DNA of 38,673 nt. It comes from a virus. How positions within the stretch are numbered: the first letter of the stretch is position 1; every line of letters starts with the position of its first letter. Below, piece by piece: positions 15,601 through 22,417 of this stretch. The position numbers and the translations under genes are program-made. Below the pieces are notes generated by a model. It worked only from the letters and a program-made list of their open reading frames with translations, did not search any database and was not told the origin of the DNA. The stretch is from the IMG/VR virus record IMGVR_UViG_3300033141_003634, positions 1 through 38,673 of that record; one strand, 5' to 3'.

Positions 15601-18600
15601 CCCGCGATATTCCCGGACAGGAGACGTTCCGTTTCGTCGAGAAGCCCACGCCGCAGGGCGCGTTCGAGCGGGCCTTCCTGCGGCCACCGGACGAAGGAGT
15701 CGTCGAGCAGGGCACGTTGTTTGCTGAGGTCGCCAAGAAGCTGCGCGCCACAGGCGGGACGCGCGGCAGGCGTTATCCGCCCGTCGAGGGCGAGCAGGTC
15801 GCCCGACCGCCGCGCCCCGCTGAAATGCCTCCGCCCAGCGAGCTTAGGCCCTTGCCGAGCAACGAGATGGTGCGTCTGGCCCGCGACCTGCTAGCGCGCT
15901 ACCCGATCATCACCAAGCGCCTGCGGCGAGCGCGCGGCATGTTCAAGGCCGAACCGCTGAAACCGGAGATACTGATCCGCGCCGATCAGGCCGGCGAGTC
16001 GGGCGAACTGCTTAAGGTGCTGGCCCACGAGATCGGCCACGCAATCGACTGGCTGCCGGACAAGACCCTGGCCAGGGGCAACATCCTGGGGCGAATCGCC
16101 AGCTTGAAGCGCTACTTCAGGCAAACCATCGACGCGCTGCCGACTGAACCGTCGCAGGCGCTGACGCCCCGCGATCGCGCGAAGATTCGCAGGCGGGTAG
16201 CCGCCCAGGCCAAGGCCGATGGTTACACCGGCGAGGACCTGAAGGCCGAGATCAAGGTCCGCTACGCCGCGGCCATACAGGAAGAAATCGAGGCACGCGA
16301 CCTGGTCTCGGCCAATGAGGTTCGCCGCGAGCTTGCCGACCTGATCCTCTGGTGGCGCCCGCGCAAAAGCGGACTGCTGAGCGACTACGAACGGCAGGGC
16401 GCCGAAATGTACGCCGACGCACTGTCGGTGTTCTTGAACGCCCCGGACGAACTGCGGAAACGCGCCCCGCTGTTCTGGCGCAGCTTCCTGGCCTACATGA
16501 ACCGCAAGCCGGAGGTCCGCAAGGCATATGTCGAATTGTTCGACCTGCTGAACCGCCCGCAGGAGGAGATCATCGCCGAGCGACGCAAGGAGCTGTACAA
16601 GGGCTTCAAGCGCGGCGAGGAAATCCTTACAGCCGCCGCGAAACAACCACCGAAGCGATTGCCGCTGACGCGCGAGCTTGAGAAGTGGCTGTTGGGCCAG
16701 GAAGCGCCGCTGGAATACGTGGAACGCAAAGCCGCCAAGGCCCGCCGGCCCGTGCCGTTCGAGAAAAAGGCGTCCACGCGGTTCGACGAATACCTTCTGC
16801 GGCACAACAAGGAAGTGCTGCTGCTGGACCGCTTCAAGCACGAGATCGACGAGCCGCTGCACGAGGCCGGACTGACCCGCGAGCAGGCCGGCGAATACCT
16901 GGCCGCCAGTCGAATGGTCACCGAGCGCAAACAGCTGGCCAACCCCTACGGCTTCACGCCTGAAACCGCCCAAGAACAGCTTGACGACCTGCGGCGAATC
17001 CTGGGACCGGAAAAGTTTTCCAAGCTGGAGCAACTGGGCCAGCGCTTCCGCCAGATCGTCTACGAACTGGCCGAGGAAGGCGTCAGGAGCGGCTCCATCA
17101 ACGCCGAGGTCTTTGAGACCAAGATCAAGCCCAACAAAGGCAACTACGCGACCTTCGCCGTGCTCGACTGGCTGGAGAAGGACCCGCACATAGCCGCGAC
17201 GGTCAAGCCGATGATCGGCACCTTCAAGCCCATCGGCAATCCCTACACGGCCTCACTGGTCAAGACCCTGGCGCTGTCGCGGCTGAACGAGATTCAGCAG
17301 GTCAAGCGCTCGATCATCGAGATGATCCAGCAGGTCGAGCCGCACGAGATCACCCACCATCCGTGGCGCAAGTACGGACGCACGCCCCGACCGCGCCGCG
17401 GCAAGGGCCTGATCCCGATACTGGAGAACGGGCGGCTGGCGCATTACGAGGTGGACGCCTATATCGCCGAGGTCCTCGATCGGGAGGGCCTCGACCGCTT
17501 CGCCGCCGTATTCAACCGGGTGATGTACGGCGTGTTCCACCCGGTGTTCGTCAAGTACAACCCCGGCTGGGCCATCTACAACCCGCTGCGCGATTACCTT
17601 CGCACGCTTGTGAACTTGCCGTTGAAATCTCCGCTGCAGCTGCCGGGCCAGGCGGCCAGGCTGGCCGTCGAGACCGCCAAGGCCGGCAAGGTTGCTTGGA
17701 AGCTGGCCAGCGGCCAGTTCGACCAGTACGCGCGCCAATTGCTGTCCCTGCGAGCCTTGGGGCCGACGCGCATCCGGGACATCGGCACGGGCGAGGAGGA
17801 CTACATCAAGGTGGTCCTGGCCAACGCGGGAATCCTGAAAACCGGCGAACCGCGCCGCAGGACGCTGGCGCGAATCGGCATGGCTGCCCTGGACTTCGTC
17901 GAGAAGGTCAATACCGCCAGCGAATACCTGGGCAAGATCGCCGGATACGAAACGGCCCTCAGGACCGGAATGCCGCCCCGCGAGGCGGCGCACTTCGCCC
18001 GAAATTACGCCGGCACGCCCAACATATATCGCGGCGGCAGGTACAAGCGACACCTCAACGCCCTGATGATCTACTTGAACGTCGCCCTGCAGGGCTACCG
18101 GGCAGACCTGAAGATGGCCACGCAGCCCAAGACGGCCTTCGGCTGGTGGTTCAAGGTCTCTACGGTGGACCTTCTGCCAAAGTTTCTCATGCACCTGGCC
18201 GCCGCCGGCGCGTTCGGCGTGGCCGTCAAGGAGATCATGGACAAGGTCAGCGACTACTACAAATCGACCTATATCGTCATACCGGTCGGCATGCGCACCA
18301 ATCCGAGAACCGGCAAGGACGAGGCCGTCACGATCAACCTGCCGCACACCGACACGGGCCGCGTGTCCGCCAAGGTTCTCTGGAAGCTGTTAAATGAAAG
18401 CAGCCTCGCCGGCAAGATCAGCGGTGCTATCGGCGCGGCGTACTCCGAGGCCCCCAACCTCAGTCCATTGCTGGACATCGGCACCAAGTGGGTGCAGATG
18501 GCCGCCGGCTTCAACCCCGTCGATCCCTGGGCGGGCCGCAACGTCATCAGCCGCGACGCTTGGCTGGTCCGCAATGACAATCCCTGGCCGGCGATGCGGG

Positions 18601-19076
18601 AGATGCTGCGGTACACGGCTCGCCAGTTCGGCGTGCTTTCGCAGATCGGGCGGATCGCCGTTGACTCAAGGCGCCCGGCCTTCAAGGACATGGACTTTTA
18701 CGAGTGGCTTTCGACTCTGCCGGGTCCGTCGCGGTTCCTGAAGATAAACAACTATGGGGACATGGAGCGGACCTGGAAGCAGATCGAGGCCGAGGACGCA
18801 GAGAACGCCGCGATTCGCCTATACCTGCCCGAATCGGCCCGACAGTTGAGCGTGGAGCGCTACCGGCTGAACCGCCTGGGCGTCGAGAAGCTCAGCGCCC
18901 ACGAGCGCGCCCGCAGGGCGACGCTGAACGCCTGGCACCGTTCGGTGTACCTGCCGTACCGCAAGGCGATTGCCCGGCTGCACCGTGCCGGGGCCTCGCG
19001 GGAGAAGATCGCCGAGGTCGCCACGCGCATGGAAAAGTTCAACCGCAAGTTCATTGAAGGAGCACCTAGCAAATGA
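12618..19076 (+). CDS. Giant polyvalent/ejected protein (2,152 aa)
   Basis: GTG start at 12618, overlapping the deacetylase stop (GTGA). Two Pro/Lys/Ala-rich linkers (residues ~395-460 and ~505-570) separate folded blocks. Residues ~655-815 match the ParB/DdrB-like nuclease domain of polyvalent proteins (DGPPIVDSSGVVLSGNGRTM, then MPVLVRR). H1137-E-I-G-H1141 within LAHEIGHAID is a zincin metallopeptidase site. From ~1635 to ~2030 (YNPGWAIYNPLRDYLRT, NYAGTPNIYRGGRYKRHLNA) it resembles a large polyvalent-protein-associated domain found near the end of such proteins, with a hydrophobic stretch LPKFLMHLAAAGAFGVAV. Polyvalent proteins travel with phage or plasmid DNA into the cell and counter host functions. 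By position it is also the T7 gp16 counterpart. Domain calls are by eye. Confidence 0.75.
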   Translation: MTTALELLQSEEQRDTESPNLPGPRLSARQAGTQTGGVSALDDFLTWRKARDRAITQRYHAVMNWPRQLAQQQAELFAPPPVEPSSIKPPPVEPPIAALEQYLAEQPVVLPESTTPLPQPQRPLTHQEKVASYYQGLKEASPIKRRILKTIAVASNLFGVPEFLSRIGLHPGEIFASAAKDEDLMGEFSAFMEARRQFNREQGIGERVWDLPSEIGRTLLEYAILSPIAAGRYLSQARHAPKLVKAVRSAKETAKLFALHEAVQAPRAGETAIERGKSILQSAGFGAAVGAAGPLPTKIRAPSVVAGGTAAAYATSGGDLDSTLDTFVMLTAFEGLGLAREARQWLRGKLAGRAITPSQVKATVQEAENDAVKIRRYMRKHGRLPDWAVRKYNVPISRRPETPPKARPQPAAKPAEKPPQAPQEGPLLVPKPKPRAKPAPKPQPRSGPLVTPPPQPAKEAEAERRLGDLKHLDPDEIRVYRVEVEEAPTLEAARRILEEAERLNARIGEAKAAKASEQPAEQPARPPAKPAETPPAPLKPAQRVPRPVTSPPAEAKAIEPVKPPSTPSAATAGMSEEALIDEGRRAVPGIRFHHAAEAGRLTRRLTQGQITQEQFDQQVARWAAQGLIARKVAAGRPAQLRTPSGSHAVRYAIVEAGDLVPSHDPLSFARDSRYPAGVQERLYHNSGAERMKVIQQANQFDPGFLLADVPTATDGPPIVDSSGVVLSGNGRTMTLKRVYARSAPAARAYLKALREKAESFGLDPRAIDDFQMPVLVRRVEDDLTVEQMRRLASECNQVFTQAMDPIADAISRAKRVSTDTLEHVGERLTRTASTVREMLGSPPAARDIINRLQKDGAVTARELERFIDPRTDLLSEEGKLLIERILLGSVIDDPDLMRTVPRSITQKLERSLAELARIRARPEWDISKDLRDALTAYADWDRTRQTLNDYLSQMDMFGSVPAKTNPKATALLQFLERSKPTEVKKAFARYAQEATRDIPGQETFRFVEKPTPQGAFERAFLRPPDEGVVEQGTLFAEVAKKLRATGGTRGRRYPPVEGEQVARPPRPAEMPPPSELRPLPSNEMVRLARDLLARYPIITKRLRRARGMFKAEPLKPEILIRADQAGESGELLKVLAHEIGHAIDWLPDKTLARGNILGRIASLKRYFRQTIDALPTEPSQALTPRDRAKIRRRVAAQAKADGYTGEDLKAEIKVRYAAAIQEEIEARDLVSANEVRRELADLILWWRPRKSGLLSDYERQGAEMYADALSVFLNAPDELRKRAPLFWRSFLAYMNRKPEVRKAYVELFDLLNRPQEEIIAERRKELYKGFKRGEEILTAAAKQPPKRLPLTRELEKWLLGQEAPLEYVERKAAKARRPVPFEKKASTRFDEYLLRHNKEVLLLDRFKHEIDEPLHEAGLTREQAGEYLAASRMVTERKQLANPYGFTPETAQEQLDDLRRILGPEKFSKLEQLGQRFRQIVYELAEEGVRSGSINAEVFETKIKPNKGNYATFAVLDWLEKDPHIAATVKPMIGTFKPIGNPYTASLVKTLALSRLNEIQQVKRSIIEMIQQVEPHEITHHPWRKYGRTPRPRRGKGLIPILENGRLAHYEVDAYIAEVLDREGLDRFAAVFNRVMYGVFHPVFVKYNPGWAIYNPLRDYLRTLVNLPLKSPLQLPGQAARLAVETAKAGKVAWKLASGQFDQYARQLLSLRALGPTRIRDIGTGEEDYIKVVLANAGILKTGEPRRRTLARIGMAALDFVEKVNTASEYLGKIAGYETALRTGMPPREAAHFARNYAGTPNIYRGGRYKRHLNALMIYLNVALQGYRADLKMATQPKTAFGWWFKVSTVDLLPKFLMHLAAAGAFGVAVKEIMDKVSDYYKSTYIVIPVGMRTNPRTGKDEAVTINLPHTDTGRVSAKVLWKLLNESSLAGKISGAIGAAYSEAPNLSPLLDIGTKWVQMAAGFNPVDPWAGRNVISRDAWLVRNDNPWPAMREMLRYTARQFGVLSQIGRIAVDSRRPAFKDMDFYEWLSTLPGPSRFLKINNYGDMERTWKQIEAEDAENAAIRLYLPESARQLSVERYRLNRLGVEKLSAHERARRATLNAWHRSVYLPYRKAIARLHRAGASREKIAEVATRMEKFNRKFIEGAPSK
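12690..12710. repeat. Palindromic repeat element, copy 2 (inside a gene)
   Basis: GCCTGTC-TGCCC-GACAGGC: the reverse-oriented relative of the element at 3231-3251, 20 of 21 positions identical. It lies in the 5' part of the 2,152-residue gene and codes for part of the segment RLSARQAGTQTGG, which is unlike its surroundings. It looks like an in-frame insertion. Confidence 0.6.
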
Positions 19077-19366
19077 TGACGTTGGAAAACACCTCTTGGC
19101 TGCAGGGTGGCCTGGCCGCCGCCGGCGGGGCCGCCGTCACCACGACCGTGCTGTGGGCACTGGCCAAGCGCAAGCTGCAGGAATTGCTGGATCACGTCTC
19201 CGATACCGACATCCACGTCGGGGAGAACGGTTACACCCTCAAGAGCGTCTGTCAGGAGCGGCATGAGCATCTGGAGCAGACGATGGCGGCCTACCACGCC
19301 GACTTGGTCCGGTTGCACGAACGGATGGATGAGCTACTCAGGGAGATCAGGAGTCTGCGAAGATGA
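19073..19366 (+). CDS. Small membrane protein; possible holin (97 aa)
   Basis: A 97-residue protein behind GAAGGAG; ATG 19073 overlaps the previous stop (ATGA). Residues ~9-31 (LQGGLAAAGGAAVTTTVLWALA) form one transmembrane helix with small residues. The rest is a charged helix, probably a coiled coil, from residue ~55 to the end (many Glu, Arg, His, Leu). One transmembrane helix plus a cytoplasmic coiled coil is a layout of some class III holins and of accessory lysis proteins. A lipoprotein/u-spanin pair follows 1.1 kb later. The holin call is tentative. Confidence 0.5.
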   Translation: MMTLENTSWLQGGLAAAGGAAVTTTVLWALAKRKLQELLDHVSDTDIHVGENGYTLKSVCQERHEHLEQTMAAYHADLVRLHERMDELLREIRSLRR

Positions 19367-20469
19367 AAGGGCAATTCGTGCCAATAGCGGTTAACGCCGC
19401 CCGAAAGGCAAATCGGGTACGTCTCTACACGGGGCCAAAGTGGGTTCGCCCCGACGGCAGGACGTGGCGATCCTTATCTGAGCTAATCGACGTGCGATTC
19501 GTGCCCGACCAGAAGGCTTACGTCGTTCGCGTCGGTAGCCGATGGGTAGCGTTGAGTCTGCCCTATGAGTTCGATGCCATCAAGCCGTACCTGAAGCGCA
19601 ACGTGGTCGGCCCGTTCCATTTCGGCCCCGTGTTTAGCAGCGACGTGCCGGTCGGCAAACTGCGGTTCCGTATCACCACCTCCGGCGGCGTTCGACGCAA
19701 GGGCGCCTCGCTGATCCTGGCCGAGTATGACGGCGTCGAGATCGGCGTGCATTTTCGTCGCTGGCAGCGCTTCGAGGACTACATCACCCGAAACGCAGAT
19801 GACATTGAAGTCGATCTAGCTGGCATCCGTGCGTCTCTGACGCCCGACGCCGATGAGATCAACCTCGACCCCGAAACGATCTACATCGACGGAACGGCCA
19901 ACGCCAGGCGGCATTACAGGAGCGGCGACGGTGCCCGCGAGGCCGCCGAATCGACCTACGAGGACGAAACGTTTTCATACAGTTACTGGAGCGATTCGGG
20001 TACGCTTCAGGTCTTACGGGCGGTTTGCCGATTCGACACATCGGCTTATCCCTACGTATCCCAGGCGGTGCTGTACTTGACCATGCAATTGGGTGGGGGC
20101 GATCCAACGAACTGCTACGTCTCTCGCGCATCGTTCGCCGCGCCACTTTCGACCGCCTCGAACTTCGGGGCCTGCAAGACGGCGTATGAGACCAATCCGG
20201 TCGGGCTATTGAGCCGGGTCAGCGGAGACCTGTACTCGATCGACCTGACGGCGGTCTATGCCGCCACCAATACGTTCGATCTGGCGCTGGTGCACAACCT
20301 CGACAAGACCGATGGAAGCCCACCCGATTGGAACAATTCCGTTCGGTTCTACGCGCCGGACAGCGGGAATGACGAGCCATACATGGAATTGACCGTATCA
20401 CCCGGTCGCTATGGGCGGTTCCGCGCCGGTCGGTTCGAGACGGGCCGGTTTTCACGTGGGCGGTTTTAA
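19363..20469 (+). CDS. Tail appendage / beta-sandwich protein (368 aa)
   Basis: A 368-residue protein; ATG 19363 overlaps the previous stop by 4 bp. The N-terminal ~170 residues are beta-rich and repeat a pattern of charged and aromatic residues. Residues ~190-350 resemble a DNRLRE/CBM-like jelly roll: LQVLRAVCRFDTSAY, SQAVLYLTMQL, LYSIDLTAVYAA, YMELTVSP. Such domains are found in secreted and surface proteins that bind polysaccharides. The last ~18 residues repeat Gly-Arg-Phe (GRYGRFRAGRF, TGRFSRGRF), a basic/aromatic tail. It is probably a receptor-binding or adhesion appendage, inferred from fold pattern and late position. I do not recognise an exact family. Confidence 0.55.
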   Translation: MKGQFVPIAVNAARKANRVRLYTGPKWVRPDGRTWRSLSELIDVRFVPDQKAYVVRVGSRWVALSLPYEFDAIKPYLKRNVVGPFHFGPVFSSDVPVGKLRFRITTSGGVRRKGASLILAEYDGVEIGVHFRRWQRFEDYITRNADDIEVDLAGIRASLTPDADEINLDPETIYIDGTANARRHYRSGDGAREAAESTYEDETFSYSYWSDSGTLQVLRAVCRFDTSAYPYVSQAVLYLTMQLGGGDPTNCYVSRASFAAPLSTASNFGACKTAYETNPVGLLSRVSGDLYSIDLTAVYAATNTFDLALVHNLDKTDGSPPDWNNSVRFYAPDSGNDEPYMELTVSPGRYGRFRAGRFETGRFSRGRF

Positions 20470-20478
20470 TATAAGTGC

Positions 20479-20506
20479 TTGCAGCAGCAGTAGTAACAGT
20501 TATACT
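20479..20506 (+). promoter_or_regulatory. Candidate promoter for the lipoprotein/spanin pair
   Basis: TTGCAG at 20479-20484, a 16-nt spacer, and TATACT at 20501-20506, with the lipoprotein gene starting 20 nt later behind TTTAGGAG. The -10 is good (5 of 6); the -35 matches only in TTG. This would let the spanin pair be expressed separately from the virion operon. Confidence 0.35.
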
Positions 20507-20525
20507 AATTCTTTAGGAGCATGTC

Positions 20526-20804
20526 ATGAGGACTATGGTTTTGGCTTTCGCCACACTGGCGGCGGTCATCGTCGCCGGCTGTCAGTCTCAGAACGTCCAG
20601 GCGGTCAAGGATGTGCTGGACGCCACCGCCGACGCCGCGCAGCGCGCCAATGCCGTCGGTTCGGTGGTCATCGAGACGCAGGACGGCCTGGGTTACCAGA
20701 TCGCCGGTATCGGCCTCAGGCCGCCGGTCAAGGCCACGGGAGTGGTCGTTTATGACTATCGTTCGCCGACTAGTCAGCCTGCTGATACCGTTGACCGGCC
20801 TTAG
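20526..20804 (+). CDS. Lipoprotein (92 aa), possible lysis partner
   Basis: A 92-residue protein with a signal peptide and a clear lipobox: hydrophobic residues 4-17 then VAGC with Cys19, so the mature protein would be a lipid-anchored 74-residue domain. Residues ~25-45 (VKDVLDATADAAQRANAV) are helical; the rest is probably beta, ending Pro/Thr-rich. A good ribosome site (AGGAG) lies 6 nt before ATG 20526. Its last 53 bp overlap the next gene in another frame, as in Rz/Rz1-like pairs. It may be an outer-membrane partner in lysis or a surface lipoprotein. Confidence 0.65.
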   Translation: MRTMVLAFATLAAVIVAGCQSQNVQAVKDVLDATADAAQRANAVGSVVIETQDGLGYQIAGIGLRPPVKATGVVVYDYRSPTSQPADTVDRP

Positions 20805-21036
20805 CTGCGCCTCGCAGCAAGGCAGCGTGCGGACCGAACAGCTTCACTCGCTACAGCAGCAGGTGGCGGCCCTGGGCGCACAGCTCGAGCAGAACACGCC
20901 CCAGATCGGTCTGGTCAACATCCGCGACGGCTGGCTGACGGTGGCCTTGACGATTCTGGTGGGCGGGTTCGTGCTGTGGCGGATGCTGCTGCACTGGAAA
21001 CGTTCGCGGCAGGGGCGATTTCTGGCCGATAAGTAA
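20752..21036 (+). CDS. u-spanin-like protein (94 aa)
   Basis: A 94-residue protein whose frame overlaps the previous gene by 53 bp. It has an N-terminal signal sequence (LVSLLIPLTGLS) ending in Cys19, a Gln-rich coiled-coil middle (residues ~26-50: RTEQLHSLQQQVAALGAQLE), and a C-terminal transmembrane helix at ~61-82 (WLTVALTILVGGFVLWRMLL) followed by a basic cytoplasmic tail. An outer-membrane lipid anchor at the N-terminus with an inner-membrane helix at the C-terminus is the layout of unimolecular spanins such as T1 gp11, which fuse the two membranes in the last step of lysis. The lipobox (GLSC) is not ideal at -3. The start ATG 20752 lacks a strong ribosome site, so translation may depend on the upstream gene. 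Confidence 0.6.
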   Translation: MTIVRRLVSLLIPLTGLSCASQQGSVRTEQLHSLQQQVAALGAQLEQNTPQIGLVNIRDGWLTVALTILVGGFVLWRMLLHWKRSRQGRFLADK

Positions 21037-21039
21037 GGC

Positions 21040-21100
21040 CGGGGGTCGGCTAGGAACGTCACGGAAGGCGTCCTACCGTCGAGCCACGGGCCGACCCCCG
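21040..21100. terminator. Bidirectional hairpin between converging genes
   Basis: A perfect 11-bp inverted repeat, CGGGGGTCGGC at 21040-21050 and GCCGACCCCCG at 21090-21100, with a 39-nt loop. It fills the gap between the end of the lysis operon (+) and the end of the membrane-protein gene on the reverse strand. It lacks a T run but probably ends or blocks both transcripts. Confidence 0.5.
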
Positions 21101-21102
21101 CG

Positions 21103-21369
21103 CTATGACTCTCTACGTCGCCACCTCGCTAGTAGGCAGCCTAGACAACATGAGGCTGCAATCGCTGACCACTCCAGCGCCAGCGTATCCCAGTTGATTG
21201 CACTCCTGGTCCACGTGTACTCGGGACCCTTGACTGGAGGATTTAGCAGAAACTTGTGCCCCTCGTACCTATAAAATTGTCCGCCGCTGTATCTTCGGAC
21301 GGTATACCAAGGCGGCACAAGGACGCTGACTAGAAATAACGCCAGACAAATCCCAATGATGATTTTCAT
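21103..21369 (-). CDS. Two-helix membrane protein (88 aa)
   Basis: Read on the reverse strand from ATG 21369 behind GGAG; a TTG seven codons upstream is less likely. Residues 2-19 (KIIIGICLALFLVSVLVP) form a membrane helix or signal anchor. The middle (~22-60) has Tyr/Arg/Gly with GGQFYRYEGHKFLLNPPV, and a second hydrophobic helix (~66-82, with CC and C residues) ends in WRRRES. It belongs to the reverse-strand pair with the lipoprotein at 21403-22017, inserted between lysis and integration genes. Position and orientation suggest a 'moron': a gene expressed from the prophage, for example to alter the host envelope. Function unknown. Confidence 0.6.
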   Translation of the reverse strand: MKIIIGICLALFLVSVLVPPWYTVRRYSGGQFYRYEGHKFLLNPPVKGPEYTWTRSAINWDTLALEWSAIAASCCLGCLLARWRRRES

Positions 21370-21402
21370 CACCCGCTCCAGTAAAGGCAATTGGGCAAAG
21401 CT

Positions 21403-22017
21403 TCATTGTCGGGTCAACACGCCCCAGCTTCCGATGGATTGCGTGGCGTAGCGCTCGCGGTACGCTTCGGCTGGAACGAGCTCCTCGTCGTGGCGGTAGC
21501 CGATGCTCTCCTCGTCCACGATGCTGTAAAGCCACTTTGCTTTTCCGGTTCCAAATAGCGTTCCGTCCGGCAGATAGTCTTTCCTATCGCAGCGGACGCA
21601 GACTTTGGCGTCGGTTTGCTCTACGGACGTAGTAACCCACGTTTCTAACCTTTCACCCGTGTCATGCTCTGCGCGGAATCCGACGAACCACTCTTGGCCC
21701 CAAGCGTTCACAGGTATGCCGGATGCGGTGACGCGAAGTTCCAGCTTGGTCTTGCGCTTCGTTTGGTTAAGGACATAGCCCGTGTCGGGATGCACGTTGG
21801 ATGTCACGACTGAGATTTCCCCGACGTATGTGCCGGCTTTCAGCAACCTTGGAGCGGCGGGTGGAGGCAGCGGTTCAAGCCAATTTTCCGGGATTTGCTC
21901 CGGTTGAGCGGAGCCGTCCATCGTCGGATCGTCCAGAGTTTCCAGTGTCCCGTCGCAACCGAGCAGAAAAATGCCACCCGCGCCTAAAACCAGCCAGATC
22001 AAGTACTTAGCTTTCAT
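21403..22017 (-). CDS. Lipoprotein (204 aa), reverse strand
   Basis: A 204-residue lipoprotein on the reverse strand. The start ATG 22017 has a strong ribosome site (AGGGAGG); upstream in-frame codons exist but would bury the signal peptide. The signal peptide runs to LLGC with Cys21, followed by an acidic linker and a Pro-rich stretch (WLEPLPPPAAP), then a beta-rich domain (residues ~65-190) containing a CxxC pair (VCVRCDRKDY). It is transcribed toward the membrane-protein gene at 21103 and probably forms a bicistronic unit with it. No family recognised. A role in the lysogen envelope (superinfection exclusion or surface change) is possible from context only. Confidence 0.68.
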   Translation of the reverse strand: MKAKYLIWLVLGAGGIFLLGCDGTLETLDDPTMDGSAQPEQIPENWLEPLPPPAAPRLLKAGTYVGEISVVTSNVHPDTGYVLNQTKRKTKLELRVTASGIPVNAWGQEWFVGFRAEHDTGERLETWVTTSVEQTDAKVCVRCDRKDYLPDGTLFGTGKAKWLYSIVDEESIGYRHDEELVPAEAYRERYATQSIGSWGVLTRQ

Positions 22018-22122
22018 GGCGGTCCTCCCTTCAAAAAAAATGCAGATTTTTTTGATTTTTCGCTTGCAGAATCTCCGATCTTCCGTATCATATACTGGTC
22101 GGACCGTCAGGACAAGGAAAAA
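22018..22122. promoter_or_regulatory. Divergent promoter region
   Basis: This gap separates the reverse-strand lipoprotein gene from the forward HTH gene. On the reverse strand, TTGTCC (22115-22110), a 17-nt spacer and TATGAT (22092-22087) can drive the lipoprotein. On the forward strand, TTGCAG (22064-22069), a 16-nt spacer and TATCAT (22086-22091) can drive the HTH gene. The two -10 boxes overlap, so only one could fire at a time. An A8/T7 tract at 22033-22059 with an inverted repeat may bend the DNA. Confidence 0.4.
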
Positions 22123-22380
22123 ATGGTGGACAAACCGATTATCAGATGGAAGCGAGACTACCTTGACGACTACCTGCGGGCCTACGTCAAGCGCAACGGC
22201 GCTACCATAACGGCTTTTTGCAGGGACAACGAACTGAATCGGGCGAATCTGTACAACCTCATCCGCGGGCGAATCAAGCGGCCAAGCGGGGAAAGCCTCA
22301 GCCGCCTTTCCGTGGCCCTGGGTCTGCCCCCGGAGCGGCTGCCCCAATGGTACTTCAGCAACAAGAAAGAGGCACTATAG
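22123..22380 (+). CDS. HTH (XRE/Cro-like) DNA-binding regulator (85 aa)
   Basis: An 85-residue protein with an XRE-like helix-turn-helix in residues ~25-70: ITAFCRDNELNRANLYNLI (the HTH pair) and then SLSRLSVALGLPPERL. It begins behind AAGGA from ATG 22123. It is divergent from the lipoprotein and converges on the integrase gene, whose end is 31 bp away. It could control the integrase and reverse-strand cassette, or act as an excisionase-like directionality factor; the sequence supports only that it binds DNA. Confidence 0.7.
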   Translation: MVDKPIIRWKRDYLDDYLRAYVKRNGATITAFCRDNELNRANLYNLIRGRIKRPSGESLSRLSVALGLPPERLPQWYFSNKKEAL

Positions 22381-22399
22381 GCTCTTTGACAGCTAAACA

Positions 22400-22417
22400 G
22401 CGTGATCGGGGTTACAG
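22400..22417. repeat. Inverted repeat flanking the integrase, left copy
   Basis: GCGTGATCGG joined to GGTTACAG, overlapping the integrase stop codon. The same two blocks in the same order, but separated by 16 nt, occur on the opposite strand at 23247-23280, just upstream of the integrase start. The two copies thus face each other across the gene. Confidence 0.6.

Noticed and set aside
15891-17189. A 432-codon reverse frame inside the giant gene (also 17253-18347)
   Set aside because: It is a mirror of the polyvalent-protein coding strand. The forward frame carries clear motifs such as HEIGH; the reverse frame is Leu/Val/Gln-rich without motifs.
22033-22059. A terminator at the A8/T7 tract
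   Set aside because: The inverted repeat is only A/T with a 6-nt loop and is thermodynamically weak; it lies within a promoter region and is more likely curved DNA.
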